A DNA stretch of 62,000 bases from Branchiostoma floridae (GCF_000003815.2 NC_049981.1:21410257-21472256); one strand, 5' to 3'; positions 10,835 to 24,049 are shown, counted from the first letter of the stretch. Notes: generated by a model not told the origin, from the letters alone. Numbers and translations are program-made.

Positions 10835-11830
10835 CAAGCATAAAGTGCAGTATTAAACACACACCACTGGTGAAGCACTCAGTTTAAACAATAAAACACG
10901 CTGTGTACCATATAAACACGCTGTGTGCAATATTAAACGCAGGCTGTGATGCAAAATATCTAGATATGCAGTATACAACACGCCGTATTGCAAAACATCA
11001 AAGTGTGCAGTCTAAAACACTGGTGCATACCATCCAGTGGTGTAATATAGAATATACTGCGATGCAGAACATCTAGGGGTGTAGTATAACACAAGATTAG
11101 TGCAATGTCAATATAGAACATGCCATACAGTAGCATATCACAGTGTGCAGTATAAAACACGATGTGGTGCATATAACATCTAGGAGTGCAATCTAGAATA
11201 TGTTGCGATGCAGAACATCTAGGTATGCAATGTACGTAGAAAAAGCTGTCAGAGTTTAGAACATCTAGAGTGCAATATAGAACACGCTGTGATGCAGAGC
11301 ATCTGGAGGTGAAGTTAGAATATGCTGAGATGCAGAACATCTGGGTATGCAATGTGGAAAACGTTGTCATAGTGCAAAATATCTATGTGTGCAATATAAA
11401 ACACGATGTGATGGAAAACAACCAGGGCTGCAGTATAACATACGCTGTGACGCAGAATGTCAAGCGGTGTAGTATAACTCACACTGCGATACTGTAGTGC
11501 ATAACATCGGGGTGCAATGTAGAACATGTTGTGATGCAGAACATTAAGAAGTGCAGTATAAAACACATTGTGATGAATAACACTAGGGGTGCAATATAGA
11601 ATATGCTGCCATGCAGAACATCTAGGTAGATGTAGACAACGTGGCATGGTGAAACACCCCCAGTAGTGCAGAACATCCAGGGGTGAAATATAATGTACAT
11701 TGTGATGAGGGAAACCTTGGGTACAATTTAAACTACTCTGTTGTGCACAACATGCAGAACATGCTGTGGTCCGTCTGGGTACAGAATAAAAGCGGCCAAT
11801 TACAGAACGTCCTGTAATTTCAAAGCGCAA
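10835..11830. repeat. 39-bp satellite array
   Basis: About 24 diverged head-to-tail copies of a unit near 39 bases. A typical unit reads GCAATATAGAACACGCTGTG then ATGCAGAACATCTAGGGGT. Because 39 is divisible by three, several copies stay open in one minus-strand frame and give 130-170 codon frames rich in H, C, Y and F (11315-11830, 10960-11370). The frames have no start context, signal or domain, and are array artefacts. Confidence 0.85.
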
Positions 11831-12046
11831 AACATTCTCCGATACAAAACGTGTGGCCCCTGAACTGGATCCTAATGCCTTCTGAGGTCAACCGGTAGTA
11901 AAGGGTTACAAAGGGACATTACTCCTAGATTAAAGACAAAAGAAGACGAACAGAACCTACAAATATATTCGTTATCCTTATGGGACAACGTACAATAAGG
12001 TTTTCTCTTGCCTTGGGCTGTTTCCGTATGGTTTTCCTGTATTGGG

Positions 12047-12331
12047 TTAGATGTTAATCTGGCGGATGCAAAATGCAGCAAGCAGCGCTCCCCCAGTGGT
12101 TACGGCGTGAATAGAAATCATAACATCCATATTAAGAGGTAGGAGGTCGCCCTCCTCCCAGTGAAAACAAGCGCAAAGCACCGCAGATCGATAAAAACAG
12201 GAATGCCTGCCGTAACGTTCATATCCGGCGGCGTGCGGGTGATGAGGGAGGGACATGTCCACCCCGCTGGTCTTCAATGCCTCTGTCACATCATCCACGA
12301 CCTTCGGGCGTATCGATGGAAGATCGGCCAT
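12047..12331 (-). CDS. Small hypothetical ORF, 94 residues
   Basis: An open frame starting MADLPSIRPKVVDDVTEALK in a good start context (A at -3, G at +4), ending in TAA. The N-terminal third is charged and looks helical; the middle is rich in His, Tyr and Cys (YGRHSCFYR, CACFHW); the C-terminus is hydrophobic. It is GC-richer than the surrounding sequence. No known domain is recognised, no neighbouring exon is visible, and it may be a chance frame or the first exon of a spliced gene. Confidence 0.25.
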   Translation of the reverse strand: MADLPSIRPKVVDDVTEALKTSGVDMSLPHHPHAAGYERYGRHSCFYRSAVLCACFHWEEGDLLPLNMDVMISIHAVTTGGALLAAFCIRQINI

Positions 12332-12445
12332 ATTTAAGATCGACAGAGGGTTGCGCGTATTTTTCACCTGAAAACCGTCCCTGTTATATATAAGCCATAC
12401 TTTGTACCTTGTACAATTGTTGTGCAATAAAATTATTATAAGCAA

Positions 12446-15384
12446 GGCTCAGGCGATTGCCGCAGAATCGTCGTCCGATCGATTTTTGCCAAATGTGACA
12501 GGGGTATAAGGCGCGTTTCACTAGATGGTGATCTTCGAGCGACGATAAAGCAACCAGAATTTGCGTGACTCTTGATCTTAACAGATGTACAAGTATAATT
12601 CAAAAGACAAAGAAACAGACAAAACGTTTTAAAAAACTCGTTCGTAACAAGGAGTTTTTGCTAAAACCTCATTGTTCAGCATCTATGAATCTATGATCTG
12701 TCAAATCTTAAGTCGCTCTGCGGTTGCAACATCTAGTGGGAAGACCGTTACTTAAACAGTACACGTCTAGATGCCAACGTTCCTGCTATGCCCTGTGTCC
12801 TCTGTGCACGCACATACATAAACATGCATCTTTGCCAGGGCATTGCGAGTATCAACTTTAGAGATCTGCGTCTGACGAATTTGTCAGCTTATAAGTGTTT
12901 GAAATGGCCTTTGGCCTCGGGCTTAGTAAACGCCCCGCAGAGAGAAACGCATTTCATCTCAACAAAGTGTTGGGTGTCACCGTCTATTCTCTCCTGCATT
13001 GCGAAGCATCTCAATAAACAGTGGCGCCAATCCCGTCTCGAGCTCTGCTTAAAAGGTAGCATTTTGCGATGACAGTATCGGAATGAATAGATCTATTCTT
13101 GGGCATTTATGAGTCAAATAAGTCGGCTTATGCAACGCTACTCTTCTATAAACAATGGCATTGCCATCGGTGAAAAAACATGTAGGGTCACATCTAAGAT
13201 CCTAAAAACTGTAGTATATGACGAGCGTTTCTGTATATTGAAATACTCTATAAAAACAGAAGCCTCCACTAAAATCCAGCATCCGAATAACTGTGTTTCC
13301 CCGGCCGAGACAATTACCTAGGCCATAGCAGGTCATGCGATCAGAATACATGTTATTCCGCGAACCGGCTTTGCGTCTAGAAAAAATACGTATCACTATA
13401 TACAGAAACCACCGTTACAATTCTAACGTACAGAACCTCCCACTGGAGATCCTTTCTCTATTATCATTACTGTAGCCACTATATAGACTATTTTTGTCAG
13501 TTTTCTTAACCAACACACATGAGACATTCACGTATCTAAGGAAACACCTGAGCGCCTTGTCTGATGAAATACGCAGATAGCTGTGTCATAATGACAATGA
13601 TTCTTGCTTGTCGTAAATGTTCAGAGTAAAGCGTGTAGTGAAGCAAGGAGTGAATGCCCAGACATCGGTGAACAGAGATTTGCACGGTGCATAACGTTAT
13701 ATGCCTGGTCCCCTGCCATACGCGTCTGACGCCGAATCCCTCTGATACATGTATGCAGAAATGCACCCCAGTCCCACCAGTCCATACCTAGCCTTATGTT
13801 TATCCCTAGCTTAATGTGTACTGCTTGTAACACTCACGATAGATGGATTCTGGTGATTTCTCGTGGTATGAAAACAGTCGACTTACATTCAGTATGAAAG
13901 AGCCAGCGCAACAACGCTAACACGCTACCTCTGCTTACAATATTCACGTCCGTATGAATGCCTACGTGTACCTTGAAGCCTTAATAAACAGGAAGCTGTT
14001 ATATCCTTGTGTGATATTGGTTGGGAAGAGAAGAGAGATGGAGAGAGAATGGTGTGTACGTACCTGGGAGCACAGAATCTGGCAAGAAAGATGGAGGACA
14101 CGCGCCGGGGTGGTGGTATAGATCCCCGTACCCTGTCGGCGGGACTGCCGGAAGCAAAATACCCAGGCACAGATCTCCCTTTCCAATTATATACAGGGCA
14201 ATGCGCACTCCATGAATAATTTTTCAGGGGATTAACCATCCATGGCTTTTCAATATGTCTTCCCCCATTCAATTATACCGCGTACTCGCTGACTCCAGTC
14301 TTACAAGCTTTTCCCCGTGCTGGTCCGCGTGTATTATGATGTGCACTTCTATTGATTACGATTTCTTACCCGCGCTTCTATTTCTGGCTTTCATATGAAG
14401 CGTGCGTCATCTTATTTGTCTACGTCAGAAAAACGTGCGATGAAACATCAGGCCATTCACTAGAATGCTAGATGTGGAAGAATAAGATACTCCATTGTTG
14501 CAAATTCTGATTACATATATTTTGTTCTCGTAAAATGATTTATGAGACTTATTCGGATGGGGGGCATATAGAGATATTTTATCTAAATTTAATTTTATTT
14601 CTATTTTATTTAACCGTCTCGTTGGCATAGCACTGTTTTTCAGTGGGGCCGTAGACTGCTTATGAGGACAATTATCTGTCATGGTGTTATTCACTTAAGA
14701 ATGTGCTGCCATTCTATTGGTATGAACGTAATTACACTTCTTTGCAAATTATGAATATTTTTGCTCATAAAATAAACAATGCTTCTTTAAATAGGAGGCG
14801 TACATGAATGGTTTTATGTGGACAATTCGCTGTTATGATTTTATTTAGTTCTAGATGCTTCTAGGGTCATTGAATCGGTAGAAGTAGAGGTATTTCTTTG
14901 CCAATTATATTTTTTTCTCATAAAATAATTTCTCTGAAAAGGAGGCGTACACAAATGGCTGGGATGGGGGGGGTCAATTTGGTCGTTGGCTATTATTCAG
15001 TTCTAGGCGGCGAAGTGTCATTCAATTGGCTGAATGAATGGATGGCCTCACATCTCATACAAGCAGCATAAATGGATAAATGCTGGCAGGCATTCATCTA
15101 TTCCCTGAGAGCCGTCCGTGCCCCACATGCAAATGTGGACATCATTGCCGTCTTTTGCGGTTTGCCCCGGGTATTTTTCATACACTCTTTTCTTCGACAA
15201 GTATCTGTAAGGGACCTATTTGATGATAATGGTTCATGTTTATTCCCACGTCACGTGACCCCCCGCGGGAGGCTGCCGTGGAAAATGCAGATTCTCCACA
15301 CACGACGTAAACCCCGGGCTGGCGGCGGCGATAAAAACTGCTCACAAGCGGAACGGGATGAGGGCGTTCCACCGAACTGACTCA
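12446..15384. other. Non-coding stretch
   Basis: No gene is supported. Several overlapping frames at 13925-14272 contain nothing conclusive (see rejected items). A GC-rich patch at 15240-15330 is flanked by AT-rich DNA. AT-rich related phrases near 14740-14790 and 14900-14960 (CATAAAATAA..., AGGAGGCGTACA...AATGG) indicate a degenerate duplication of about 170 bp. Confidence 0.35.
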
Positions 15385-15560
15385 GGCTTTCTCTGTAACA
15401 ACTATACATAGTGTAAAGCTCGCGATAACTCGCTCTAAGAGAAAAACAATGGACAAAATTTGCTATAGAATCCATGACTAAGGCTTTCTCTTTAACAATC
15501 AATGTGTTAAACTCGCGATAACTCGCTCTAAAAGAAAAAATAAACAATGGACAAAACTGG
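15385..15560. repeat. Two-copy tandem duplication, about 100 bp
   Basis: The phrases AAGGCTTTCTCT, CTCGCGATAACTCGCTCTAA and AACAATGGACAAAA occur twice, in the same order, at about 15383-15460 and 15479-15560. Confidence 0.8.
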
Positions 15561-15935
15561 CCATGGAGATGATGTAAAGGCAGTTTCACCGTCGGTCACA
15601 ATACTGATACCACCTAGCAAAGCAGTGTTAAACCAAGGAGCTTTGAATGAGAGCTCGTTGGTAAAACTGTCGTCCATTTTGCCGAGGAAAGCGCTACGCT
15701 TGCTGCTGTATTGCAAAGTGTGGCTATCTGCCATGACTGCCTTTGTAAGGGTATGAGCCCTGCATGCCTAAAACCAAATGAACATTACGGCATGTTTATC
15801 AGAAACTAACTGAAATTTCTGAGGATGTTGCAGGGGAAATTCAACCATATGTTCATTAATACAAGACCCAAACCACCAGCACAATGTGACTCAAAATAAT
15901 CGTGGACGTTGTGCTATAGAAAAAATATACCAACT

Positions 15936-16030
15936 TGTTACCAACCAACCAACCAACCGACCAACCAACCAACCAACCGACTAACCCACCCAACAACCAA
16001 CCAACCAACCGACCAACCAACCGACCATGT
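15936..16030. repeat. (CCAA)n/(CCGA) microsatellite
   Basis: A run of ACCAACCAACCGACC units. It yields PTNQPTNQ frames on the plus strand and VGWLVG frames on the minus strand, neither taken as coding. Confidence 0.9.
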
Positions 16031-17499
16031 GGACAAACCAACCGCACAACTTTACTTCATCAGTGCATCTGCAGTGCTTCCTAGCAATGCAGAGGATTAC
16101 TGCAGTCAGGGTGACAGGTGTAATTTATGGCAATAAATGTCTTAGTCCCGGCACCCAAGGCCATGCTGATTTTAATATATGGAAGACATCTTATGGTCAT
16201 CCCCAAAATGATGCAAGCGTGCGAATAAGAAAAGTTTGGACAAAAATGTTGCAGTTATAATGAAATCCAAGTAGTCTGGAAGGCTGAACAAATGACAAAC
16301 ACAGAGTATTGAACACCGAACAGCAGATTCTTCATTTTTGTTTACACAGTGTTCTTTTGTTGGCATTGGAATTGACGTTGACATTATTAGTGTATGTTTC
16401 CCGATATACTTTTCTTTTAATCTACTGTATGTTACAGCTGCTTTGTACAATTCAAAGCATGGTGGAAAACTTTTAACGGCCGAAAATTTATGCGCGCGTG
16501 GATGTCGTCCATGTAATCAAATCAAATGGCCTAAGAAAAGGGGCATTCAGCCGCCTGCTTCTTCAGTAAAACACAGCATTGACCCTGCGGATGAGACATA
16601 AACCCGACCCAAGCTCTTAAACTTATTCTTCCAGCCCTTTCATATCCTACAGAAGCCGCGGCTCCATCTCTCACCAGGGCCATGAAGGCAGGATCTGCAT
16701 TTCTCGGAGGTTCTTCAGGCTTACAAATAGGCCGATGGGGAGAAGGCGGAATGTCCGATACATAACAGTTTCCTTACTCTGACATAGAAGGGTCCACGAA
16801 TCTTCGCGTTTTCGAAGATTCTGGAAATGTTCATTGTTCGTCACTTTACATTTGCTAACCATTATGGGAAAAATCAGAATTCAGTTGCAGATGTCACTCA
16901 GTATCTTCTAACATTGTGTGAATATAATATAACAACGTTCTGAATGAGTCAATTACGACAATACAAATAAAACTCGTATCAGCCACATGGTGATTTACAT
17001 AATTCACGCGGACGGGAGACTTAGCGCATCCCCGTCTTGTAATTAGCCAGCGAAAGGGTATGTCACCCCGTAAGGGGCTGTATAACCCCGTCGTGTGTAA
17101 ACATCTGCGAACATGTGTGATCACGTCAACCGACGATGATGACGATGACAAATAAAACATATTGCCACTATGCTCCTCATAAAATTTCTAGACCCAAGAA
17201 AATTGCGGTGTAATGCAAAGACGTGTCAAGATCACCGGTACCTTATTCACATTTCCAGCCCAGGAAGCGCCATCAATGCATACAGGGCATATTCTCTAGA
17301 GGTACTTTAAATTCACTCGAACAATGATTTAAGTTCAGAAGTGTTATCGATCCATGGACCTTGGGGTCGTTCCGTGAGTGCACGTTACTGTCTTTGGTTC
17401 CATAAGGCTGTTACACCTTGCCGAACACGGCCACCCAACCTTCCTAGCCTCCACCAGACCCACCCACGGGGCTACAGGAATCGTCGAATTCGGCAAAAA
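16031..17499. other. Non-coding stretch
   Basis: Short open frames up to 105 codons occur (16338, 16172, 16894, 17341), but none has a domain or convincing splice context. Nothing else is recognised. Confidence 0.35.
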
Positions 17500-17665
17500 G
17501 TCGGAACATTGGCCAGGGGAGTCAGTCCACGCTTAGATTCACGTTTCCCCTCTGGACCGACCGACTCATCGGTAGCAAAACTCTCCTGGCAAATTATTCT
17601 CTCTATAATGGCCAGCGTAGTTAGTCTGGTAGAGACTACGACCTCCCACCAACCGTAGTTGGGAG
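17500..17665 (+). repeat. Dispersed repeat, copy 1 of 3
   Basis: The segment running GGCAAATTATTCTCTCTATA, then GCCAGCGTAGTTAGTCTGGTAGAGACTAC, is repeated at about 18785-18876 in the same orientation and at 28545-28605 in reverse orientation (AGTCTCTACCAGACAAACTACGCTGG). It is an interspersed family, probably a MITE or SINE fragment. Confidence 0.6.
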
Positions 17666-17774
17666 TGGTTTGGTAGTTAGGTCGACTGGTGTTCGGCGTG
17701 GTTGTCTGACGTACAGCTGCACCAGCCGAATGTTTTGAAATTTTCAACTCATTCGGTTGTGGACGGGACGTTTG

Positions 17775-18140
17775 AAACGGGTTTGCTGGTGGTTGGCTGG
17801 TGGTTGGTTTGTTGTTGGCTGGTAGTTGGTTTGTTGTTGTCCGGTGGTTGTCTGGTGGTTGACTGGAAGTTGTCTGGTGGTTGGATGGTGGTTGTCTGGT
17901 GGTTGGCTGGTGGATGGCTGGTGGTTGGCTGGTGGTTGGCTGGTGGTTGACTGGTGGATGGCTGGTGGTTGGTTGGTGGTTGACTGGTGGTTGGCTGGTG
18001 GTTGGCCGGTGGATGGCTGGTGGTTGGCTGGTGGTTGACTGGTGGTTGGCTGGTGGTTGACTGGTGGATGGCTGGTGGTTGGTTGGTGGTTGACTGGTGG
18101 TTGGCTGGTGGGTGGCTGGTGGATGGCTGGTGTTTGGCAG
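17775..18140. repeat. TGGTTGGCTGG minisatellite
   Basis: An array built from TGGTGGTTGGC, TGGTGGTTGAC and TGGATGGC sub-units in mixed order, about 365 bases. It keeps frames open on both strands (minus: a TSQPP/NHQ-rich frame of 246 codons; plus: GGWLVV). The phases and composition are those of the repeat. Confidence 0.9.
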
Positions 18141-18784
18141 TACGTCAAATGTGGTTAGAGTGTGCTTGGGAGTCAGGTTTGACTTATTAGACTGCTTTTG
18201 ACCTACCGCCAAACATGGTTGACTGATGGTCGGACCTATGCCAGCTATGGTCGGCTTTGTGCAAACCTTTAGAGTCTAAATCAACAACCGTAATTGCAAG
18301 AGCACCTTGCTATCAGGAATTGCTAATCAAAGTTCAACCAATTACCAACATGGCGGTTGTGACACGCTAGTGTCTTCAGAAAATAAAGCACACATTGCGC
18401 AATCTTCTACAAAGTTCATATGTGTTGGTAGCAATTAATGTGATCCACTTCTCGCAATCACGCATTCTCTATGCATAACATGATCTCACGGAAGCGAAGG
18501 AGTTCTCATTTCTGGACGAAGACTGGAGTTGGACAGTCGAAAATTGTAGTAAGTCCAATCTTTGTGTTGAAAATTATGGCTCAACCTTGATTCAGAGTGT
18601 TTTAAAATATGGCGCAACCTGTGATGCTATCAGTACAAACATCCTTTCCTCGCAAGGTGTGAGGTTATAAACAACATGTCCACTCCGGGCAGTAATACTA
18701 CCCTCCACTAACCCTTCCTACGGAGGCATGGATGAAAGAATCCGAGAAAAGTAGGCTGAATGATTGGCGAGCGGGAAGGGTAAC
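18141..18784. other. Non-coding stretch
   Basis: Unique-looking sequence with no open frame of note and no RNA gene recognised. TGGTTGACTGATGGTCGG at about 18208-18226 is a decayed edge of the minisatellite. Confidence 0.4.
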
Positions 18785-18880
18785 GTTTCCCCCTCGCGGG
18801 CAAATGTTGGCCCAACTCCCACGGCAAGTTATTCTTCCTATAGCCAGCGCAGTTATTCTGGGATGGAGACTACATTAATC
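18785..18880 (+). repeat. Dispersed repeat, copy 2 of 3
   Basis: Shares GTTTCCCC, GGCAAGTTATTCTTCCTATA and GCCAGCGCAGTTATTCTGG...GGAGACTAC with the copy at 17500-17665. Confidence 0.55.
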
Positions 18881-19714
18881 CCGGCACTTCTATCTATCTA
18901 CTCTCACATCTCACAAAACGAACGGAGGTAAAAAAGAATGAATCGGTTGGTTCACAAACCTTTTTAGCAACTGGGTCAATCAATACTGCCCATTTACCGA
19001 GGACCCGCCAAGTTAACGAGACATTTATTCTGAACAGTTGATGGGAATCTGCGCTCCTAGGAAACGAAATTGGAAGTAAGACAATGTAGTCGATTTCCAG
19101 ATATGATAAAGAACACGGCATCACTCAAGATAGACATCAACGGTATAGTAGGGGCCTCATACACATTCATCGGGTTAGATATATCGCAAATGGTCTTGAT
19201 AAAGAATGAAAACGGCCAGTAGTTTTCCATCATTAACCTCGCTGCCGTCTACTGTAAAATCTAGTTCAATTGTTAAATAATACTTATAACGAATCGTGGG
19301 AGGATTTGAAAAAAGATCTAGAGGACTTAAGGGCCGCTGGCAAACTCATCAATCTCTTCACTTCCTCGAAGGGGTTTGGCTTATCGCTCATCTAAGTTTC
19401 GTTCGGAAGTTCCTGGTAATTTGAGATACAGGATGCAGTGCCTGTAGCGCCTCGAGTACTTTTGAAGAGTCATCAAAAAAAGGTGTCGCCCTCAGCCGTC
19501 AGTGATTATACCCTGGCCGCTGTGGTAATTAACGTCGTGTAGGGCTGGTGCCAAAGGGCAGGCGTTAATAGGAAACTCTGCCAAATCAACCTCCGCACTC
19601 CAAAACCCTTCAAGCGGCAACGATTGCTTAGGCTGGGTGGAACTAGCGCATGTATCACGCGGCGGTACACTGAAACATGGAGGAAACGGTGAAGAAAGAG
19701 GGGGAAGGGAGCGA
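18881..19714. other. Non-coding stretch
   Basis: A 76-codon minus frame at 18894-19124 is present without support. No repeats or RNA genes are recognised. Confidence 0.35.
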
Positions 19715-20020
19715 GGAAGCTAGAGTGAGCGAGTGTGTGAGTGAGTGGATGAGTGAGTGGAAGGGTATGAGAGTGAATGTCAACAAATAAGGAAATAAGG
19801 ATTTAGTGAGTGAGCGAGTGAGTGAGTGAGTGAGTGAGTGAGTGAGTGAGCGAGTGAGTGAAAGAATTAGGGAGTGAATGAATGAATGAGTGAATGATTG
19901 AGAGTTGAGTGAATGAGTAAGTGAATGAATGTGACTGAGTGAGGGTGAGTGAATGAATGAGTGAATTAGTGAATGAGTGAATGAATGAATGAGTGTGCGA
20001 GTGAGTAACTGAGTGAGCGG
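19715..20020. repeat. (GAGT)n/(GAAT)n array
   Basis: A long imperfect GAGTGAGTGAAT array with a purer stretch at about 19805-19860. It produces THSLTHSL minus-strand frames that are not genes. Confidence 0.92.
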
Positions 20021-20479
20021 TTCTAAAAAAACTACACAGCAAAGGCGTCTCCTATAATTTTGATACTGAGGAGTTCCATCGTGGCACAACTATTTTTAGC
20101 GACACTGTCTCGTAAACTATCACACGGTCATCGGTATATGGAGTAATGAACAGCCAATTGCTGTCCTGTATTTTTTGTATACTCCTATTGCATGATGTCC
20201 TATTGCATGATGTGAAAATGAAACAAGTCGGTTCCTTTAAGTTCTAAAAAAGCCACTAGGAGGTCCAAATTTACACCGCTTACACTTTGTCCCGAGAGCT
20301 ATCTACCACTCGAAAATCATGATCATAGCGTGTTCAGTCTGAACACAAGATATCAAAATGGAAAAAGAAATACTGTAGATAGCCGCTGGGGGGCTCTGCC
20401 TTTCTTTTCCCGACCCCTACCCACCAACGAGGATCCGGTCACATTTTGTTGAGTTATGATGGTAAACAGACAGACACAC

Positions 20480-20481
20480 AG

Positions 20482-20551
<70 letters not shown>

Positions 20552-20560
20552 TACATAAAC
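20480..20560. repeat. (CA)n microsatellite
   Basis: Two runs of CA dinucleotide, 20481-20527 and 20528-20551, separated by a C. Confidence 0.95.
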
Positions 20561-20814
20561 AAAAATAAACAGAAAGAGAGTGGAACGGTATCGAAACGTC
20601 CTTGTGGAAAGCAATAACGAAGATTAAAACAGATGTCAGCTATTATATTGATCACACCTAGATCTTCAGCACCACGGAAAGGCATCGACCAGCGGCCGTT
20701 TGATTTGGTCCCCGTGAAAAGCAATAAAAGGCATTAAGCTGATAATCTTTGTAGATTTGCTCGACTGTTAATGAAACCATTTTCTACCGTAAAAAGATGT
20801 CCGAATACTGCGAG

Positions 20815-21500
20815 CTTGTAGTCGCGATCTTCCGTCTCGGGAGACCCATTCCCAATTCAAAGAGCTACCAACAGAGCTCTAAGCTACCTTTACAGTCCCC
20901 GACAATATGTTTTTATATCTGGCAATAATTGGTCCTTGTAAGGAACTAAATCAACAGGCTTAGGTTGTTGTGAATTGTCCTGATTGAGAGCTGTAAGCCT
21001 CTTACTCGAGAGAAAGGTTCCCATTCCAAGAGCTCTGAGCAACTTACCATCACAGTCTCCAACACCTCAGTTCTTGGCGTACATTGGTTCTATGTCTGGC
21101 AATAATTGGTCCTTGTTAGCAAGCAAATCAACAGGGTTAGGATGTTGTGAATTCTCCTGACTTAAAGGTGTACGCCTCTTACTCGGGAGATCCATTCCCA
21201 TTGCAAGAGCTATACCAACAGAGCTTTGAGCTACCACCACAGCTTCCAACTCCATGGTTCTGGCAATAATTGTTCTTTTTCAGCAACTAAATCAACAGGA
21301 TTGGGATGTTGTGAATTCTCCTGACGTATAGGTCTAACGTTACGCTTTGAACTCGAGAGAAAGGTTCCTATTCCAAGAGCTCTGAGCTACCATCACAGCC
21401 ACCAACACCTCGGTTCTTGGCGTACCTTAGTTCTGTGTCTGGCAATAACTGTTCCTTGTTAGCAATCAAATCAACAGGATTAGGATATTGCGATTGAGGG
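20815..21500. repeat. Tandem repeat, unit about 170 bp, four copies
   Basis: The ordered block CTGGCAATAATTGGTCCTTG, then CTAAATCAACAGG, then TTGTGAATTCTCCTGA, then CTCGAGAGAAAGGTTCC and CAAGAGCTCTGAGCTACC recurs starting near 20920, 21095, 21258 and 21440, with a partial lead-in at 20830. Units differ by substitutions and short deletions. This is a local satellite with no coding potential. Confidence 0.8.
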
Positions 21501-24049
21501 GTAGCTTTTAAGCTACTAGGAACTTGACCAGTCGAATGGCTGCAGAAAGCGCAAGTTCTTTAGGCTAGTGTTTGAGTTATGTACTATATGACATGTGCGG
21601 TCTCCGGATGACCTAACGATGTGGGTACAGATCCAGGGTCAGCGCTCTGAGATCTCGGCTGGGGTAAGAAAGTAGAAGTCTATCTACATTGATGAATACA
21701 CCTGGAGACCGCGGCAGTCTCTTATAGCATGGAGCTGATCCACCTCAAGACGGAGATGGCAGCCCTGCCGACGTTCTTGATGCTTTTGCACTTACTGCAA
21801 GCTCCTCTAATGCTGGTTACCATGGAGACGATGTTGCGATGTTGGGACCATAAGCCTTGAAGTCTGCCAAACACGCCTTAGGTGGGGAATAACTACACAG
21901 ACCAGCAGCGGCGCGACTCGTGATGATCTGCTCCCACAGAAAATAAGCGAGCCGTGCCTGATGTATGGCACTGCTAACGTTAGAATACAAAACAGTCTTG
22001 GGTAGGAAGAATCATTCGTTGTGTAGGCAAAGTCTAACACAGTTGAAGAAAGCAGTGTTTTTGCGTAGCTGTAGCTGTACCCCCTCCCCCAAATAGTACT
22101 TACTAATAGGTTTCCTCTTGGTATTATCTTCAGTTAGCAGATGACGAAGCAGATGCGATAGATATGAAATGTAAGATTTAAAACTGTGCGAAATTCTGTC
22201 TGAATGTTACAACATTTGTTTTTTTTTAAAACATAGAACATCCTGGAAAGTAACGTTAAATTGAATGCTTATTGCACCAAACTGTGACATATGTATCCCT
22301 TCCCTTACGCTGAAAGAATCTCTTTCTCAGGGACTTGTCAACGTGGAAGTTGATGTGGATATACACATATCAGATATAATTGGTTGGGTGTATTCCGTGG
22401 AGACAATGTGATGATGGCTGGTATTGTGTTGGTTATTACCATTATATACCTCGTACCGTTTGACACACAGGCAGATATCATTGATTTCCCTCCAAGATCG
22501 TTAGACATTACGCCAAATCTAAGGTTCGTGATAAATACCATAAGCCCATGAAAAGGTAGACTTATATAATATTATGTAGACTTGGTGTCTCGGGAACGAA
22601 ACACAGACAAAAGACTAAATGTCCTTATCTAATGGCCAATTATGGGGGATATAGGCAAACCCATGTATAATGTTCATAGCTATGAAAACTGAAAAAGAAA
22701 AGAAAAACAATTGAAGAAAAAACAGCCTCATACAACGCAGTTATGGTAGCGGTAGGTTTCCCTACACGCACATTTATGCGGAACAATTGTGTATCTTATG
22801 AATGATGCCTACCTTCCCTGTCACGACCAGAACATTTTGTCACACAGCGCCAGGAAACTGCATCTGTATCTGTATCTATATAGTCGGTATAACCGCCGTT
22901 CGGCGTAACACACCGGCTTAAACAAACCATTTCATATTTAAGATATTACGTGATCCTTGAAAGAAAGCCCTGAGAAAACGGAGTTCCTCCATCGTGACCC
23001 GTGCTGTGTCTATGTTGTATAAAGGTTAACGCTTTGTACACTGATGGAAACCGCGGGTGTAATCATCTCCTGCTGCTGCCAATTTACCACGTCGGGTTCA
23101 GGGGATTACCGAGATTAACTGAAAGGCAGTTGGAGATTATACCTAGGTATTACTGACGGAAACGAGTTGTGTTGAGCAGATAAAATGTCTCAAAAGTAAG
23201 ACACTCGACCTAAGACGACTTTAACGAGCTATTTCACAATTACAAGCTGAAACAGAGTAGATAAAATCAGAACAGTTCTATTGACAGGTATCCAACCAAC
23301 CAATACCAACCGAGTATTTGTTAGTTTCATTTGATAGTTGACATTAGGTTGACAGAATTTATATATACATATAATTGTGTCAATATGCATATAATTGTAT
23401 CATTACATTTACACCACAGAAAGGTGACAAATCTCCATTTCCCTAGCACACTGTTGCCGAAAGTTTACCAAATGTATGCCATGGAGCCATGGTATAGATT
23501 GACTGGTTTGTCTGACGTTCCATGAAGGCTAAGTGTGTGATGTTGAACGTACGGTACTCTAGGATGGATGAACAGTTCATCTTAAAACCCATCTGTATTG
23601 GTAGTAATCACAGTACAATACTGAACATTCTTCTGACACAAAAGTATACACGGTTCAAATTTTCAACGACCCCTGTGGCCTTCTTCAGGATCAATATTGA
23701 CCAATCACATTCGATCGTTAACTCGTCAGAGTTACAAACACGTGACCTCACTAACATTTGATCACCTGATCGTGGGTTTTCCCGTCTCGGCACATCCACA
23801 AGGTGAATATGTATTATCTTAAATCCTAAAAATACTCCATTTTGGATAATATCACAAATCCAATTTATCATTAAAACACTGGCCCCCAAGAAGAAGTCGC
23901 AGCCCCCCCCCCCTCAGTATTTTATGTAGAATGCAGATTTATAGAAAAGAAATTTTCTTCGTACGCTATTGCAGCTGTCTGTTCCTTTGTAATTTGGCCT
24001 TGGGTATGATTGGCACACACATGCAAGGTATACACACCGTTACATTGTC
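21501..24049. other. Non-coding stretch
   Basis: No gene, RNA gene or clear mobile element. GC-richer patches at 21590-22000 and 22950-23170 sit in AT-rich DNA and could be regulatory, but no motif is decisive. Frames at 21807, 23522 and 23608 are unsupported. A phrase at 23660-23700 resembles the one near 555-600. Confidence 0.35.

Noticed and set aside
13999-14208. A TGYGDLY string on the minus strand resembling a potassium-channel selectivity filter, with a donor-like CCCAG|GTACGT downstream
   Set aside because: The surrounding residues (AVPPTGYGDLYHHPGACPPS) lack the pore-helix aromatics and the S6 helix in any frame. A chance match is more likely, although a decayed pore exon cannot be excluded.
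17472-18212. 246-codon minus frame rich in TSQPP/NHQPTT
   Set aside because: It is the translation of the TGGTTGGC minisatellite; the plus strand is open too, and there is no domain, start context or splice signal.
19655-20089. 144-codon minus frame of THSLTHSL repeats
   Set aside because: Translation of the GAGT/GAAT array.
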